Shown: in pieces, positions 12,390-21,303 of the stretch
Layout of the letters: every line of letters starts with the position of its first letter
Position numbering within the stretch: position 1 is the stretch's first letter
Origin: CAVRUF01 sp963716005
Lineage (GTDB): Bacteria; Actinomycetota; Thermoleophilia; Gaiellales; Gaiellaceae
Direction of reading: 5' to 3'
Length of the DNA stretch: 64,000 nucleotides
Assembly (NCBI GenBank): GCA_963716005.1
Contig: OY970285.1
Span: 1,116,001 to 1,180,000 of the forward strand
Position numbers and translations under genes: made by a program
The notes under the pieces: model-generated
The model's input: the letters and a program-made list of their open reading frames with translations, nothing else
Told to the model about the DNA's origin: nothing
Database searches by the model: none

Positions 12390-13073
12390 CCGCCGCCTAC
12401 GCGCTGCACGCGCTCGACGAGCGCGACGTGGCCGCCTACGAGGCGCACCTGGCGCAGTGCTCCGACTGCCAGGCCGAGCTCGCCTCCTTCCAGGAGACCG
12501 CCGGCTCGCTGGCGTACGGCGCGCCCGCGGCCGATCCGCCCGACGCTCTGCGGGAGCGGATCCTGTCGACGGCGCGGGCCGAGCGGGAGAACGTCGTTCC
12601 GTTTGCGCCCCGCCGGCGCGCGACCGCGGTGTTCGCCTCCGCGGCGGCGATCGCGGCCACGGTGGCCGTGATCCTCGGCGTGTGGGCCGTGTCGCTCTCG
12701 TCCTCGCTGGACGACGAGCGGGCCGCGCGGGCCGCGGATGCCGCAGGCGCTCGCGATCATGGCGCAGCCCGGCGCAACCGCGCACGCGGTCGAGGGCGGC
12801 AACGGCTACCTCGTCGTCGCGCCCGGCGGCGACGCCGCGCTCGTGCTCTCCGACCTCGAGGCGGCACCCGAGGGGAAGACCTACGAGGCCTGGGTGAGCC
12901 CGGACGGCGAGGCGATGGAGGCCGCCGGCACGTTCCAGAGCGGCGGCGACACCACGGCCTTCCGGCTCTCGCAGGCAGTGCCCGAGAACGGGCTCGTCGC
13001 GGTCACGCTCGAGGACGAGGGCGGCTCCGAGCAGCCGACCGGCGATCCGTTCCTCATCGCGCCGACCGCCTGA
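12362..13073 (+). CDS. rskA: RskA-family membrane anti-sigma factor (one frame break)
   Basis: An anti-sigma factor of about 236 residues partnered with the sigma factor it overlaps. The N-terminal cytoplasmic domain (YALHALDERDVAAYEAHLAQ, with the CSDCQAEL cysteine pair) is a zinc-type anti-sigma domain. A membrane helix follows (VFASAAAIAATVAVILGVWA), then an outer domain ending LSDLEAAPEGKTYEAWVSPDG, the hallmark of RskA. The last part is in another frame; dropping one base near 12743 joins ERAARAADA to ALAIMAQPGAT. The GTG start at 12362 has GAGGAGG upstream. RskA proteins normally release their sigma factor after regulated proteolysis; that mechanism here is inference. Confidence 0.85.
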
Positions 13074-13126
13074 ACGAACCCCCTGGCGCCCCCGGGCGAA
13101 CCACCTCCGTCACGCAAGCAATCCAC

Positions 13127-13138
13127 GGAGGTGATCCA
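13127..13138 (+). promoter_or_regulatory. Exceptionally long Shine-Dalgarno sequence
   Basis: GGAGGTGATCCA pairs without mismatch over 12 bases with the 3' tail of the 16S rRNA in this window (TGGATCACCTCC). It ends two bases before the GTG at 13141 and fixes that start. Most genes here have only weak or short sites, so this gene is set for strong translation. Confidence 0.85.
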
Positions 13139-13140
13139 AC

Positions 13141-14400
13141 GTGCGGGCAATGAGAATGCTCGTGCTCGCGCTCCTCGCCGCAGTCTCGGTCGTCGCATTC
13201 ACAGGCTGCGGAGACGACTCGAACACGTCGACGGGAGCCGAAGGCACTTCGACCGGACACATGGGGATGACCACCCCCGAGACCACGGCTGGCGTCACGA
13301 GCCCGGCCGCAGACCTGCGCGTCACGCTCGACGAACTGCTCGGCGAGCACGCGCTCCTCGCGATGTTCGCCACGCAGAAGGGCTACGGCGGCGAGCCGGA
13401 CTTCGAGGCGATCGCCGCCGCGCTCGACGAGAACGGCGTCGACCTCTCGCAGGCGATCGGCTCCGTCTACGGCGACGAAGCCGGACAGAAGTTCCTCGAC
13501 GGCGGGCTCCTGTGGCGCGACCACATCGGCTTCTTCGTCGACTACACCGTCGGCCTGGCCAAGAAGGACGAGGCCGCACAGAAGAAGGCGGTCGGGAACC
13601 TGATGGGCTACAACGCCGCGTTCGCGAACTTCCTCGCGACCGCGACGGAGCTTCCCGAGCCCGCGCTGAAGGACGCGGTCGCGGAGCACATCACTGGGCT
13701 CAAGGGCCAGATCGACGCCTACGCCGCCAAGGACTACCCGACGGCATACGCGAACGTCCGCGACGCCTACGCGCACATGTTCATGACCGGCGACACGCTC
13801 GCCGGCGGCATCGCCGCGCAGGATCCGGACACGTTCTCCTCCGACGGGGCGACGACCTCCGCGGCCGACCTGCGGGTCACGCTCGGCAGGCTTCTCGGCG
13901 AGCACGCCTACCTCGCGATGCTCGCGACGCAGAAGGGCTACTCCGGCGCCGCCGACTTCGCCGACATCGCGAAGGCGCTCGATGAGAACAGCGCCGACGT
14001 GGGCGCAGCGATCGCCTCGGTCTACGGCGACGAGGCGGGCCAGACGTTCCTCGACGGGAAGTTCCTCTGGAGAGACCACATCAAGTTCTTCGTGGACTAC
14101 ACCGTCGGGCTGGCCGAGAAGGACAAGGCCGCGCAGGACAAGGCGGTCGGGAACCTGATGGCCTACAACGCGGCGTCGGCCCAGTTCCTCGCCGACGCGA
14201 CGGGACTTCCGCAGCAGGCCGTCCAGGACGCGCTCGAGATGCACTTGATGCAGCTCAAGGGCCAGATCGACGCCTACGCGGCAGGTGACTACGAGCAGGC
14301 GTACGCGCTCGCGCGTGAGGCGTACGCGCACATGTACGAGCTCGGCACGACACTCGCCGGCGCGATCGTCGCGCAGTCTCCGGACAAGTTCTCCCGCTAG
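13141..14400 (+). CDS. Lipoprotein with two tandem helical repeat domains
   Basis: A 419-residue lipoprotein: a signal peptide with lipobox FTGC (Cys 23), a short Thr/Gly linker, then two copies of an all-helical domain of about 175 residues, beginning near residues 56 and 240. The copies share AADLRVTL, LLGEHA, GYxGxxDF, SVYGDEAGQ, WRDHIxFFVDYTVGLA, VGNLM-YNAA, GQIDAYAA and AYAHM. Both copies keep the same His and Asp positions, so a metal or ligand site is possible. I know similar domains from Gram-positive proteins loosely named copper amine oxidase-like, but no function is established. It follows the sigma/anti-sigma pair by 67 bases and has a perfect Shine-Dalgarno site, which makes it a candidate target of that sigma factor. 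Confidence 0.85.
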   Translation: MRAMRMLVLALLAAVSVVAFTGCGDDSNTSTGAEGTSTGHMGMTTPETTAGVTSPAADLRVTLDELLGEHALLAMFATQKGYGGEPDFEAIAAALDENGVDLSQAIGSVYGDEAGQKFLDGGLLWRDHIGFFVDYTVGLAKKDEAAQKKAVGNLMGYNAAFANFLATATELPEPALKDAVAEHITGLKGQIDAYAAKDYPTAYANVRDAYAHMFMTGDTLAGGIAAQDPDTFSSDGATTSAADLRVTLGRLLGEHAYLAMLATQKGYSGAADFADIAKALDENSADVGAAIASVYGDEAGQTFLDGKFLWRDHIKFFVDYTVGLAEKDKAAQDKAVGNLMAYNAASAQFLADATGLPQQAVQDALEMHLMQLKGQIDAYAAGDYEQAYALAREAYAHMYELGTTLAGAIVAQSPDKFSR

Positions 14401-14411
14401 CGACATGGGGC

Positions 14412-14453
14412 AGGCGTCCCCGGGCCTCGAACCCCTCCGGCCCGGGGACGCCT
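14412..14453 (+). terminator. Strong hairpin after the repeat lipoprotein
   Basis: AGGCGTCCCCGGGCC at 14412-14426 pairs perfectly over 15 bases with 14439-14453, with a 12-base loop. Only a weak T stretch follows (CTTAG). Its place 11 bases after the stop codon fits transcription termination. Confidence 0.75.
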
Positions 14454-14494
14454 CTTAGCCGGAACGCAACAGGCCTCGGTCTACACTCTTCCGG

Positions 14495-16924
14495 TTGCCC
14501 TTTCGCAGACGAGAGAAGAAACCCAAGACACGTAGGGTTCGCAAGCTTCGCCTCCTCGGACTGCTCACGATCCTCGGGCTCGTATGCGGCGTTGCGTTCG
14601 TGTACGGGCTCGTCACCGCGATCGCGAGCGAGATTCCGAAGCTGAGCCCGATCCGCCAGAGCGCCCTCGAGCAGGACGGCTTCATCTACGCGTCCGACGG
14701 CAAGACCGTCCTGACCCGCCTGCGCGGGGACCAGAGCCGCGTGCTCGTCGAGTCCAAGGACATCAATCCGTGGATGAAGCACGCGATCGTGGCCGTCGAG
14801 GACCGCCGCTTCTGGGAGCACCGCGGCGTCGATCTCCGCGGGATCGGGCGCGCCGTCTGGGCCGACATCCAGTCGAAGGAGCTCGTCCAGGGAGGCTCGA
14901 CGATCACGCAGCAGTTCGTGAAGAACTCGCTCGACCGCGACGACCGCACGATCAGCCGCAAGCTGAAGGAGGCTGCGCTCGCCTGGCAGCTCGAGCGCAG
15001 GTGGTCGAAGGACCGGATCCTGACCTCGTACCTGAACACGGTCTTCTTCGGGAACGGCGCCTACGGCGTCCAGATGGCGGCGCGCGTCTACTTCAGCAAG
15101 AAGGCGTACGAGCTGACGCTGCCCGAGGCGGCGCTCCTCGCCGGAATCCCCGCGAACCCGAGCCTCTACAACCCGGTCGTCAACCCGAAGACCTCGCGCG
15201 CGCGGCGCTCGACCGTGCTCCACCTCATGTACCAGCAGAAGATGATCACCGCGGGCGAGATGGCCGCGGCCGACCACGCGCCGCTGCCGAAGCCCGGCGA
15301 GGTGCAGCTGCCGGGGAGCGCCGGACCGGCCTCCTACTTCACCGAGTACGTGAAGCAGCAGCTCATCGACACGTATGGCCCGGCCGAGGTGTTCGGCGGC
15401 GGGCTCAAGGTGACGACGACGATCGACCTCGACCTCCAGAACCTCGCGCGCCGAACCGTGAACGAGGTGCTCGGCGAGAAGGGCAAGCCGTCCGCGGCGC
15501 TCGTCGCGATCGATCCGCGCGACGGCCGCGTGCTCGCCATGTACGGCGGGCGGAGCTTCCGCGAGAGCCAGTTCAACCTCGCCGTCCAGGGCGAGCGCCA
15601 GCCGGGCTCCTCGTTCAAGCCGTTCGTGCTCGCCGCCGCGCTCCACGAAGGGATCTCCCCGCAGACGACCTTCGTGTCCGAGCCGCAGCTCATCAACATG
15701 GGCGACAAGCTCTGGTCGGTGCACAACTACGAGGGCTCCTACCTCGGGCGGATCGACCTCTTCGACGCGACCACCCACTCCGACAACGCGGTCTACGCGC
15801 AGCTGACGGCGCTCGTCGGGCCGAAGAAGGTCGCGCAGATGGCGCACCGGCTGGGGATCACGAGCCCGCTCGACGAGTACTTCGCGATCGGGCTCGGCGT
15901 CGAGGCCGTGAACCCGCTCGAGATGGCGCGCGCCTTCTCGACGTTCGCGAACGGCGGCGAGCGGGTGGACGGGAGCATCCTCGGAAACCGGCCGCGCGCG
16001 GTCGTGAGCATCGAGCGCGACGGCAAGAAAGAGAAGAACGCGCCGGTCGCGAACGAAGTGATCGACCCGAACGAGAACGCGATCCTGACCGCGATGCTCG
16101 AGGACGTCGTCGACGACGGAACCGGGCAGCGCGCCGCGCTCGACGACCGGCCCGTCGCCGGTAAGACGGGCACGACCGAGAACTACGGCGACGCCTGGTT
16201 CGTCGGCTACACGCCCCAGCTGGCCGTGGCGGTCTGGGTCGGCTACCCGAACAAGCTCGTGTCGATGACGAACCAGTTCGAGGGCGGCCCGGTCGCGGGC
16301 GGCACCTACCCGGCCGAGATCTGGAAGGCGTTCGCCAAGCGCGCGCTCAACCGCATGGACGAGGGCCCAGAAGCCTTCCCCTCGCCCAGCTACCGGTCGG
16401 TCAGTCCGGTGCAGATGGCCTACCGCGGCGACCAGTGGCTCGTCGACAACGGCAACTGCAAGTCGACGCGCGAGGTGCTCTACGTCACGGGCTCCGAGCC
16501 CGACAAGCGCGCGGCGTGCAAGCCGAACGAGGTCGACGTTCCGCCGGTAGTGGGCCTGACGGTCGACGATGCCCAGGCGCAGCTCTACGGCATGCCGCTG
16601 ACGCCGGAGCTCATCACGCGGCCGGCCAAGCCCGGCGAGCGGGTCGGCGTGATCGTCGAGCAGTTCCCCAAGAGCGGGACGCTCTCGTCCTGGGGCAAGG
16701 TGCGCATCGTGACCACGCAGGCGATGCACGGCCGCATCCCCGACCTCGTCGGGCTGACGCTCCAGCAGGCTCGAACGAAGCTGCTCAAGCGCGGGCTCGT
16801 GCCCGAGATCGTGGGAGGCGGCAGCCGCGGCGAAGAAGGGCTCGTCGTCCGGGCGCAGCGTCCGAAGCCCGGCCGCGCGGCCGGTAAGGGCATGACCGTC
16901 CGCGTGATCGTCGGCCCTAAGTAG
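14495..16924 (+). CDS. Class A penicillin-binding protein with PASTA domains
   Basis: An 809-residue bifunctional peptidoglycan synthase. A basic N-terminus and one membrane helix (about 19-41) are followed by the GT51 glycosyltransferase domain (EDRRFWEHRGVD near 100, GGSTITQQFVKN near 132). The transpeptidase domain has the catalytic SSFK (about 372-375), SDN (about 429) and KTGTT (about 557). Two C-terminal PASTA domains (VPPVVGLTVDDAQAQL, IPDLVGLTLQQARTKL) probably bind cell-wall fragments or muropeptides. The start is a TTG at 14495 with a weak ribosome site; no better start was seen. The gene is intact over 2.4 kb. It is monocistronic, ending against the convergent mpg gene. Confidence 0.95.
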   Translation: MPFRRREKKPKTRRVRKLRLLGLLTILGLVCGVAFVYGLVTAIASEIPKLSPIRQSALEQDGFIYASDGKTVLTRLRGDQSRVLVESKDINPWMKHAIVAVEDRRFWEHRGVDLRGIGRAVWADIQSKELVQGGSTITQQFVKNSLDRDDRTISRKLKEAALAWQLERRWSKDRILTSYLNTVFFGNGAYGVQMAARVYFSKKAYELTLPEAALLAGIPANPSLYNPVVNPKTSRARRSTVLHLMYQQKMITAGEMAAADHAPLPKPGEVQLPGSAGPASYFTEYVKQQLIDTYGPAEVFGGGLKVTTTIDLDLQNLARRTVNEVLGEKGKPSAALVAIDPRDGRVLAMYGGRSFRESQFNLAVQGERQPGSSFKPFVLAAALHEGISPQTTFVSEPQLINMGDKLWSVHNYEGSYLGRIDLFDATTHSDNAVYAQLTALVGPKKVAQMAHRLGITSPLDEYFAIGLGVEAVNPLEMARAFSTFANGGERVDGSILGNRPRAVVSIERDGKKEKNAPVANEVIDPNENAILTAMLEDVVDDGTGQRAALDDRPVAGKTGTTENYGDAWFVGYTPQLAVAVWVGYPNKLVSMTNQFEGGPVAGGTYPAEIWKAFAKRALNRMDEGPEAFPSPSYRSVSPVQMAYRGDQWLVDNGNCKSTREVLYVTGSEPDKRAACKPNEVDVPPVVGLTVDDAQAQLYGMPLTPELITRPAKPGERVGVIVEQFPKSGTLSSWGKVRIVTTQAMHGRIPDLVGLTLQQARTKLLKRGLVPEIVGGGSRGEEGLVVRAQRPKPGRAAGKGMTVRVIVGPK

Positions 16925-17479
16925 CTAGATCTTCCGGCTCAGGAACTTCGAGCCGGCCAGCCCGTAGCGCCAGGGCAGCTCCGCCGCCTGCGAGATCCCC
17001 ACGCGCACGCCCGCGACCACCTCGGCGTCGCCGTCGCGCGCGAGCGAGAACGGCGCCCGGTCGAGCCGGCGCCCGTCGTGCTCGGGGCCGACGCCGAGCG
17101 CCTGGCAGAGCTTCCCGGGCCCGGACGCGAGGAGCCGCGCCTCCCACACCCCGCGCCGCTCGCGCATCTGGTCGAAGCCCTCGGTCGGCTCGAGCGCGCG
17201 GACGAGCACCGCCTCGGCCTTCCCCTCATCGCCGCAGACGAGGTTGAGGCACCAGTGGATCCCGTAGGAGCGGTAGACGTACGCGCGGCCGGCCGGACCG
17301 AACATCGCCGCGTTGCGCGGCGTCCGCCCGCGGAAGCCGTGGCTCGCCGGGTCGTCCTCCGCGTAGGCCTCGACCTCGACGATCGTGCCGCCCACGCCGT
17401 CGACGAGGAGCGTGCAGCCGACCAGCTCGGGCGCCACTTCGTGGACGCTCCGGCCGAAGAACTCCGCGTCGAGCTTCAA
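16925..17479 (-). CDS. mpg: DNA-3-methyladenine glycosylase (AAG/MPG family)
   Basis: A 184-residue alkyladenine DNA glycosylase that excises damaged purines in base-excision repair. It shows the family core: [15 protein letters not shown], the catalytic region [40 protein letters not shown], and [11 protein letters not shown]. The length is normal. The start is a TTG at 17479 that overlaps the TGA of the upstream RemA-like gene (TTGA), so the two are translationally coupled. The pairing of a repair glycosylase with a RemA-like protein is unusual and worth testing. It is convergent with the PBP gene, the two stop codons being adjacent. Confidence 0.92.
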   Translation of the reverse strand: MKLDAEFFGRSVHEVAPELVGCTLLVDGVGGTIVEVEAYAEDDPASHGFRGRTPRNAAMFGPAGRAYVYRSYGIHWCLNLVCGDEGKAEAVLVRALEPTEGFDQMRERRGVWEARLLASGPGKLCQALGVGPEHDGRRLDRAPFSLARDGDAEVVAGVRVGISQAAELPWRYGLAGSKFLSRKI

Positions 17480-17829
17480 AAGAGCTGGTCGGCGTCTCCG
17501 GGGCGCGCCGTCGCCTCGAGCAGGTGCCGGGCGCGGCGCGCGAGGTCGCCGAGGTCGACCCTCCCTTTCTCCGCGTCCTCGACGATCCGCTCGGCGAGCG
17601 CGACGGCCTCGCCGACGAGGACGCCGCCCGCTTCGCGCGAGCCCATCTCCGCGAGGATCGCCCGCTCCGTGCGCGAGGCGATGATCGGCTCGGAGACGCC
17701 CTCGATCCACACGCGCGTTCGGCGCCCGTCGCCGCGGTCGCCCCCGGTGAGCGGCTCGAGCGCGTAGATCCGGTCGGCCCGCGCGTACTTGCCGAAGCCG
17801 AGGAAGACCATGCGGGGCGCGTCGGTCAC
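17476..17829 (-). CDS. RemA/DUF370-like small regulatory protein
   Basis: A 117-residue protein whose first half resembles RemA of Bacillus, a DNA-binding matrix regulator: [19 protein letters not shown] matches the GFGN-ANRI core, and [10 protein letters not shown] is followed by [11 protein letters not shown], in the place of the conserved GRRTR-ILSA segment. The second half ([18 protein letters not shown]) is a helical extension not present in RemA. The start could be the GTG at 17829 or the ATG at 17811. It overlaps the mpg start and follows ilvE by 10 bases. The RemA assignment is an inference from short motifs; DNA binding has not been shown. Confidence 0.6.
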   Translation of the reverse strand: MTDAPRMVFLGFGKYARADRIYALEPLTGGDRGDGRRTRVWIEGVSEPIIASRTERAILAEMGSREAGGVLVGEAVALAERIVEDAEKGRVDLGDLARRARHLLEATARPGDADQLF

Positions 17830-17839
17830 CCGACGATTA

Positions 17840-18772
17840 TTACCCGGCCGCGACCGAGAAGTTCGGAACGCGGTCGAGCCAGTGCGCCCACTGCTCGCGC
17901 TTGCCGCGCACCGTGTCCAGGTACGCCGACTGGATCGCGCGCGTGACCGGGCCCGGATCGCCGAGGTCGTAGTCGTCCACCGAGCGGAGCGGCGTCACCT
18001 CGGCGGCGGTGCCGCACATGAAGACCTCGTCCGCGAGGTAGAGATCCGAGCGGATCAGGTTCTTCTCCGCGACCGGGTAGCCGAGGTCCTGCGCGATCTG
18101 GATGATCGAGTCGCGCGTGATGCCCGGGAGGATCGACGAGGAGAGGTCCGGCGTCGCGATCTGGCCGTTCTTCACGACGAAGATGTTCTCGCCGGAGCCG
18201 TCCGCGACGTAGCCGTCGCGCGTGAGCAGGATCGCCTCGTCGTAGCCGGCCGCCGCGACCTCCTGCACCGCGAGGAGCGAGTTCAGGTAGATCCCGGTCG
18301 CCTTGGAGACGTGCGGGATCACGTTCGGGCCGATGCGCTCCCAGCTCGAGATCTTGGCGCGGATGCCGTTCTCGAGCGCGCCCTCGCCGAGGTACGTCCC
18401 CCACGGCCAGCTGATGATCGAGACCTCGACGGGGCAGTTGCGCGGGCGGACGCCGAGCTCGCCGTAGCCGTAGAACGCGACCGGGCGCAGGTAGCACTCC
18501 GGCAGGCCGTTCGCGCCGATCAGCTCGTTGCACGCCGCCTGGAGCTCCTCGACCGACCACGGAATCTTCATCTCGATCAGCCGCGCCGAGTTGTAGAGGC
18601 GGCTCAGGTGGTCGGTGAGCCGGAAGACGGCCGGGCCGTCCGCGGTCTCGTAACAGCGGATGCCCTCGAAGACGCCCGTGCCGTAGTGGAGGCCGTGCAC
18701 GCCGATGTGGACCTTCGCGTCGGCCCAGTCGACGAGCTCGCCGCTCATCCAGATCTTGTCGGTCGCCTTCAT
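17840..18772 (-). CDS. ilvE: Branched-chain amino acid aminotransferase
   Basis: A 310-residue fold-type IV PLP enzyme that makes and degrades leucine, isoleucine and valine by transferring their amino group to and from 2-oxoglutarate. The PLP lysine sits in IPHVSKATGIYLNS. The GTGVFEGIRCYET segment and the GSGENIFVVKNG and ILPGITRDSII motifs are those of IlvE; TAAEVTPLRSVD closes the active site. The length is typical. It follows the OsmC gene by 12 bases and precedes the RemA-like gene. D-amino acid transaminase and aminodeoxychorismate lyase are relatives, but the motif set favours IlvE. Confidence 0.94.
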   Translation of the reverse strand: MKATDKIWMSGELVDWADAKVHIGVHGLHYGTGVFEGIRCYETADGPAVFRLTDHLSRLYNSARLIEMKIPWSVEELQAACNELIGANGLPECYLRPVAFYGYGELGVRPRNCPVEVSIISWPWGTYLGEGALENGIRAKISSWERIGPNVIPHVSKATGIYLNSLLAVQEVAAAGYDEAILLTRDGYVADGSGENIFVVKNGQIATPDLSSSILPGITRDSIIQIAQDLGYPVAEKNLIRSDLYLADEVFMCGTAAEVTPLRSVDDYDLGDPGPVTRAIQSAYLDTVRGKREQWAHWLDRVPNFSVAAG

Positions 18773-18784
18773 GTGAGCGCCTCC

Positions 18785-19225
18785 TCAGTCGGCCAATGCG
18801 GCGTTGACGCGAATCTCGACTCCGCCCCGGAGCGCGTTCGAAACGGGACATGCGCGCTCGGCTTCCAGGGCGTGACGTTCGAACTCTGACTGATCCAGCC
18901 CGGGAACGCGACCGACGACGTTCAGCTCGCTCGACTTCACGTGCAGCCCGTCGCCGAGCTCGGCCGAAACGACGGCGGAGACCTCGAGCCGCTCGGGGGC
19001 GTGCCCAGCGCCGGCGAGCACATTCGAGAACGCCATCGCGTAGCAGGTGGCGTGCGCTGCAGCGATGAGCTCCTCCGGGCTGGTGCGTCCGTCCGAGGAC
19101 TCGACGCGCGCCGGCCAATTGACCGGCAAACCCGAGAACGCGCCGCTCGTCGAGTCGAGCGTTCCGTTGCCCTCGGTCAGGTTTCCCTCCCATACGACCT
19201 TCGCGCTGCGTTCGAACTCAGGCAT
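18785..19225 (-). CDS. osmC: OsmC-family peroxiredoxin-like protein
   Basis: A 146-residue OsmC/Ohr-family protein, a cytosolic thiol peroxidase that reduces organic hydroperoxides. Both active-site cysteines are present: one in AAHATCYAMAFSN (near residue 61) and one in EAERACPVSNAL (near 128). The SPEELIAAAHATC stretch is more OsmC-like than Ohr-like. Start ATG 19225. It lies between ybaK and ilvE in the same run of minus-strand genes, with short gaps, so it may be co-transcribed. A regulator is not seen nearby. Confidence 0.92.
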   Translation of the reverse strand: MPEFERSAKVVWEGNLTEGNGTLDSTSGAFSGLPVNWPARVESSDGRTSPEELIAAAHATCYAMAFSNVLAGAGHAPERLEVSAVVSAELGDGLHVKSSELNVVGRVPGLDQSEFERHALEAERACPVSNALRGGVEIRVNAALAD

Positions 19226-19233
19226 GTCTCCCC

Positions 19234-19716
19234 CTAATTCTCGCTGACGAGGTCAACGGTACGCGCGCGGGATACCCGCACGAGGTCCGCGGGCGTGAGC
19301 GCCGCGACGTGGCGCGGCGAGCCGGCGCCGATCCAGACGACGTCGTGCGAGAGCATCGTCTGCTCCATGAGGACGGCGTGGACGCCCGGCAGCGGGAACG
19401 GCGCCACGCCCCCGGGCGGGTAGCCGGTGATGCGCGAGACGTCGCCGGGCCCCGCGGTCGAGGCCTTCTGGGCACCCGCCGCGGCGGCGATCTTCGCGCG
19501 GTCGGCGCGGCGGTCGCCGGGGATCATCGCGAGCACCCACTTGTCGTCGCAGGAAAAGAGGAGCGACTTCACGATCTGCGCGAGCCCGCAGCCGACCGCC
19601 CGGGCGGCGTCGGCGGCGGTGGCCGTCCCCTCGTCCGTCGCCTCGATCCGAGACTCGATCCGCGCCTCGCGCAGCACCCCGGCCACGCGCTCCACCTCGG
19701 GAGGCCAGTCGCTCAC
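19234..19716 (-). CDS. YbaK/ProX-type aminoacyl-tRNA deacylase
   Basis: A 160-residue YbaK-domain protein; the family hydrolyses mischarged Cys- or Ala-tRNA-Pro. It has AVGCGLAQIVKSLLFSCDDK with the conserved lysine, MIPGDRRADRAKIAAAAG, and the GYPPGGVAPFPLPG loop. The GTG start at 19716 overlaps the serA stop (GTGA), indicating translational coupling. Without repair of the frame break in serA the two read as one 689-residue protein, which I take to be an artefact. The exact substrate (Cys-tRNA-Pro, Ala-tRNA-Pro or other) cannot be told from sequence. Confidence 0.87.
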   Translation of the reverse strand: MSDWPPEVERVAGVLREARIESRIEATDEGTATAADAARAVGCGLAQIVKSLLFSCDDKWVLAMIPGDRRADRAKIAAAAGAQKASTAGPGDVSRITGYPPGGVAPFPLPGVHAVLMEQTMLSHDVVWIGAGSPRHVAALTPADLVRVSRARTVDLVSEN

Positions 19717-21303
19717 GGTTCCGGCAGGACGATGAAGCGGACCTCGACGAACCCCGGCTCGGCGGCCAGCGCCTCGAGCGCGCTCGTCCGTGGCGGGGCT
19801 GTCGAGCGAGAGCGCCATGAGCGCCCGCGCCTCCTGGCGGTTCCGCGACACGGTCATGTTCGCGATGTTCACCTGCGCCTCGCCGAGGATCGTGCCGAGC
19901 CGGCCGATGATCCCGGGCGTGTCGTCGTTCACGACGAAGAGCATGTAGCGGTCGAGCTCGACGTCGATGTCGAAATCCAAGACGCGCACCAGTTGGCGGC
20001 GCTCGTCGCGGCCGATCGTCGTCCCCGCGACGGGGTACGAGCGGCCGTCGGCATGCGCGGTGACGCCGACGAGGCTCATGAAGTCCGGCGACTCCGTGGA
20101 GGAGGACTCTCGCACCTCGATGCCTCGCTCCCTCGCCAGAAGCGGTGCGTTGACGAAGTTGACCGGCTGCTCGACCCGGCCCTTGAAGGCGCCGTTCAGC
20201 GCGGCGACCGTGAGCAGGCGCGTGTCGCGCTCCGCGAGGCGGCCCCGGTAGATGAGGTCGATGCGCGAAGGACTCCCGCCGGCCAGCTCGCAGGCGAGCG
20301 CGGCGAGGTCGGCGGCGAGCGGCATGAACGGCCCGAGCGCCTCGAGATCCTCCGCGCCGACGGACGGCATGTTGACCGCGTTCGTGACCATGCCGCCGTC
20401 GAGCGCCGCGGCGACCTGCTCGGCCACGATCACGCCCGCGCGGTCCTGGGCCTCGGCCGTCGAGGCGGCGAGGTGCGGCGTCACGATCACGGTGTCCAGC
20501 TCGAGCAGCTCGCCCGTGTACGGCTCCGCGGAGAAGACGTCGAGCGCCGCGCCGGCGACCTGGCCCGAGCGCAGCGCCTCGGCCAGCGCGGCCTCCTCGA
20601 TCAGCTCGCCGCGGGCCGCGTTCACGAGCCGCACGCCGGGCTTCGCCTTCGCGAGCTGGTCGGCGCCGATCATCCCGCGCGTCTCCGAGGTGAGCGAGAC
20701 GTGCAGCGAGAGGAAGTCCGCCTCGGCGAGCACGTCGTCGAGGCTCGCGGCGCGCTCGACGCCGAGGGACTTGAACCGGTCGGGCGCGACGTGCGGGTCG
20801 TAGGCGAGCACGCGCATCTCGAGCCCCGAGGCGCGGCGCGCGACCTGCTGGCCGATGCGGCCGAAGCCGATGAGCCCGAGCGTCTTGCCGGCCAGCTCGA
20901 GCCCGCCGTAGCGCGAGCGCTCCCAGCGTCCCTCCTTCAGCGCGGCGTGGGCCTGCGGGATGTTCCGCGAGAGCGCGAGCAGCAGGCCGATCGTGTGCTC
21001 GGCCGCGGAGATGACCGTGGACTGCGGCGCGTTCGCGACGATGATCCCGCGCTCGGTGGCCGCGTCGAGATCGACGTTGTCGACGCCGACGCCGGCGCGG
21101 CCGATCACCTTCAGCCGCTCGGCGCGCTCGATCAGCTCGCGCGTGACCTTCGTCGCCGAGCGGACGATCAGCGCGTCGTAGTCGCCGATCATCTCGGCCA
21201 GGTCGCCGTCGGCCGTGACGTCGACGTCGAAGCGCTCGCGGAGGATCTCGAGGCCGCCCTCGGCGATCGGCTCGCGCACGAGGACCTTCGGCCGCTCGCT
21301 CAC
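19713..21303 (-). CDS. serA: D-3-phosphoglycerate dehydrogenase, long form (one frame break)
   Basis: The first enzyme of serine synthesis, oxidising 3-phosphoglycerate with NAD+. After one repair it is 529 residues, exactly the length of the actinobacterial type. It has the NAD motif GRIGQQVARRA, catalytic Arg in NAARGELIEE, and the catalytic His in VTPHLAASTAEAQ. The intervening substrate-binding domain and a C-terminal ACT domain (DTPGIIGRLGTILGEAQVNIANM) that senses serine complete it. One extra base near 19780 (in GAGCGCG) shifts the last 25 residues. The GTG start overlaps the aminotransferase stop, and its own stop overlaps ybaK. All three probably form one unit, with feedback control by serine inferred from the ACT domain. 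Confidence 0.93.

Noticed and set aside
14255..16729. Long open frame of over 800 codons on the minus strand
   Set aside because: It lies opposite the PBP gene; the composition is His/Arg/Val-rich shadow with no motifs, typical of high-GC DNA.
19234..21303. SerA-YbaK fusion protein of 689 residues
   Set aside because: It only arises from one extra base in serA; repaired, both genes end and start at a normal GTGA overlap.
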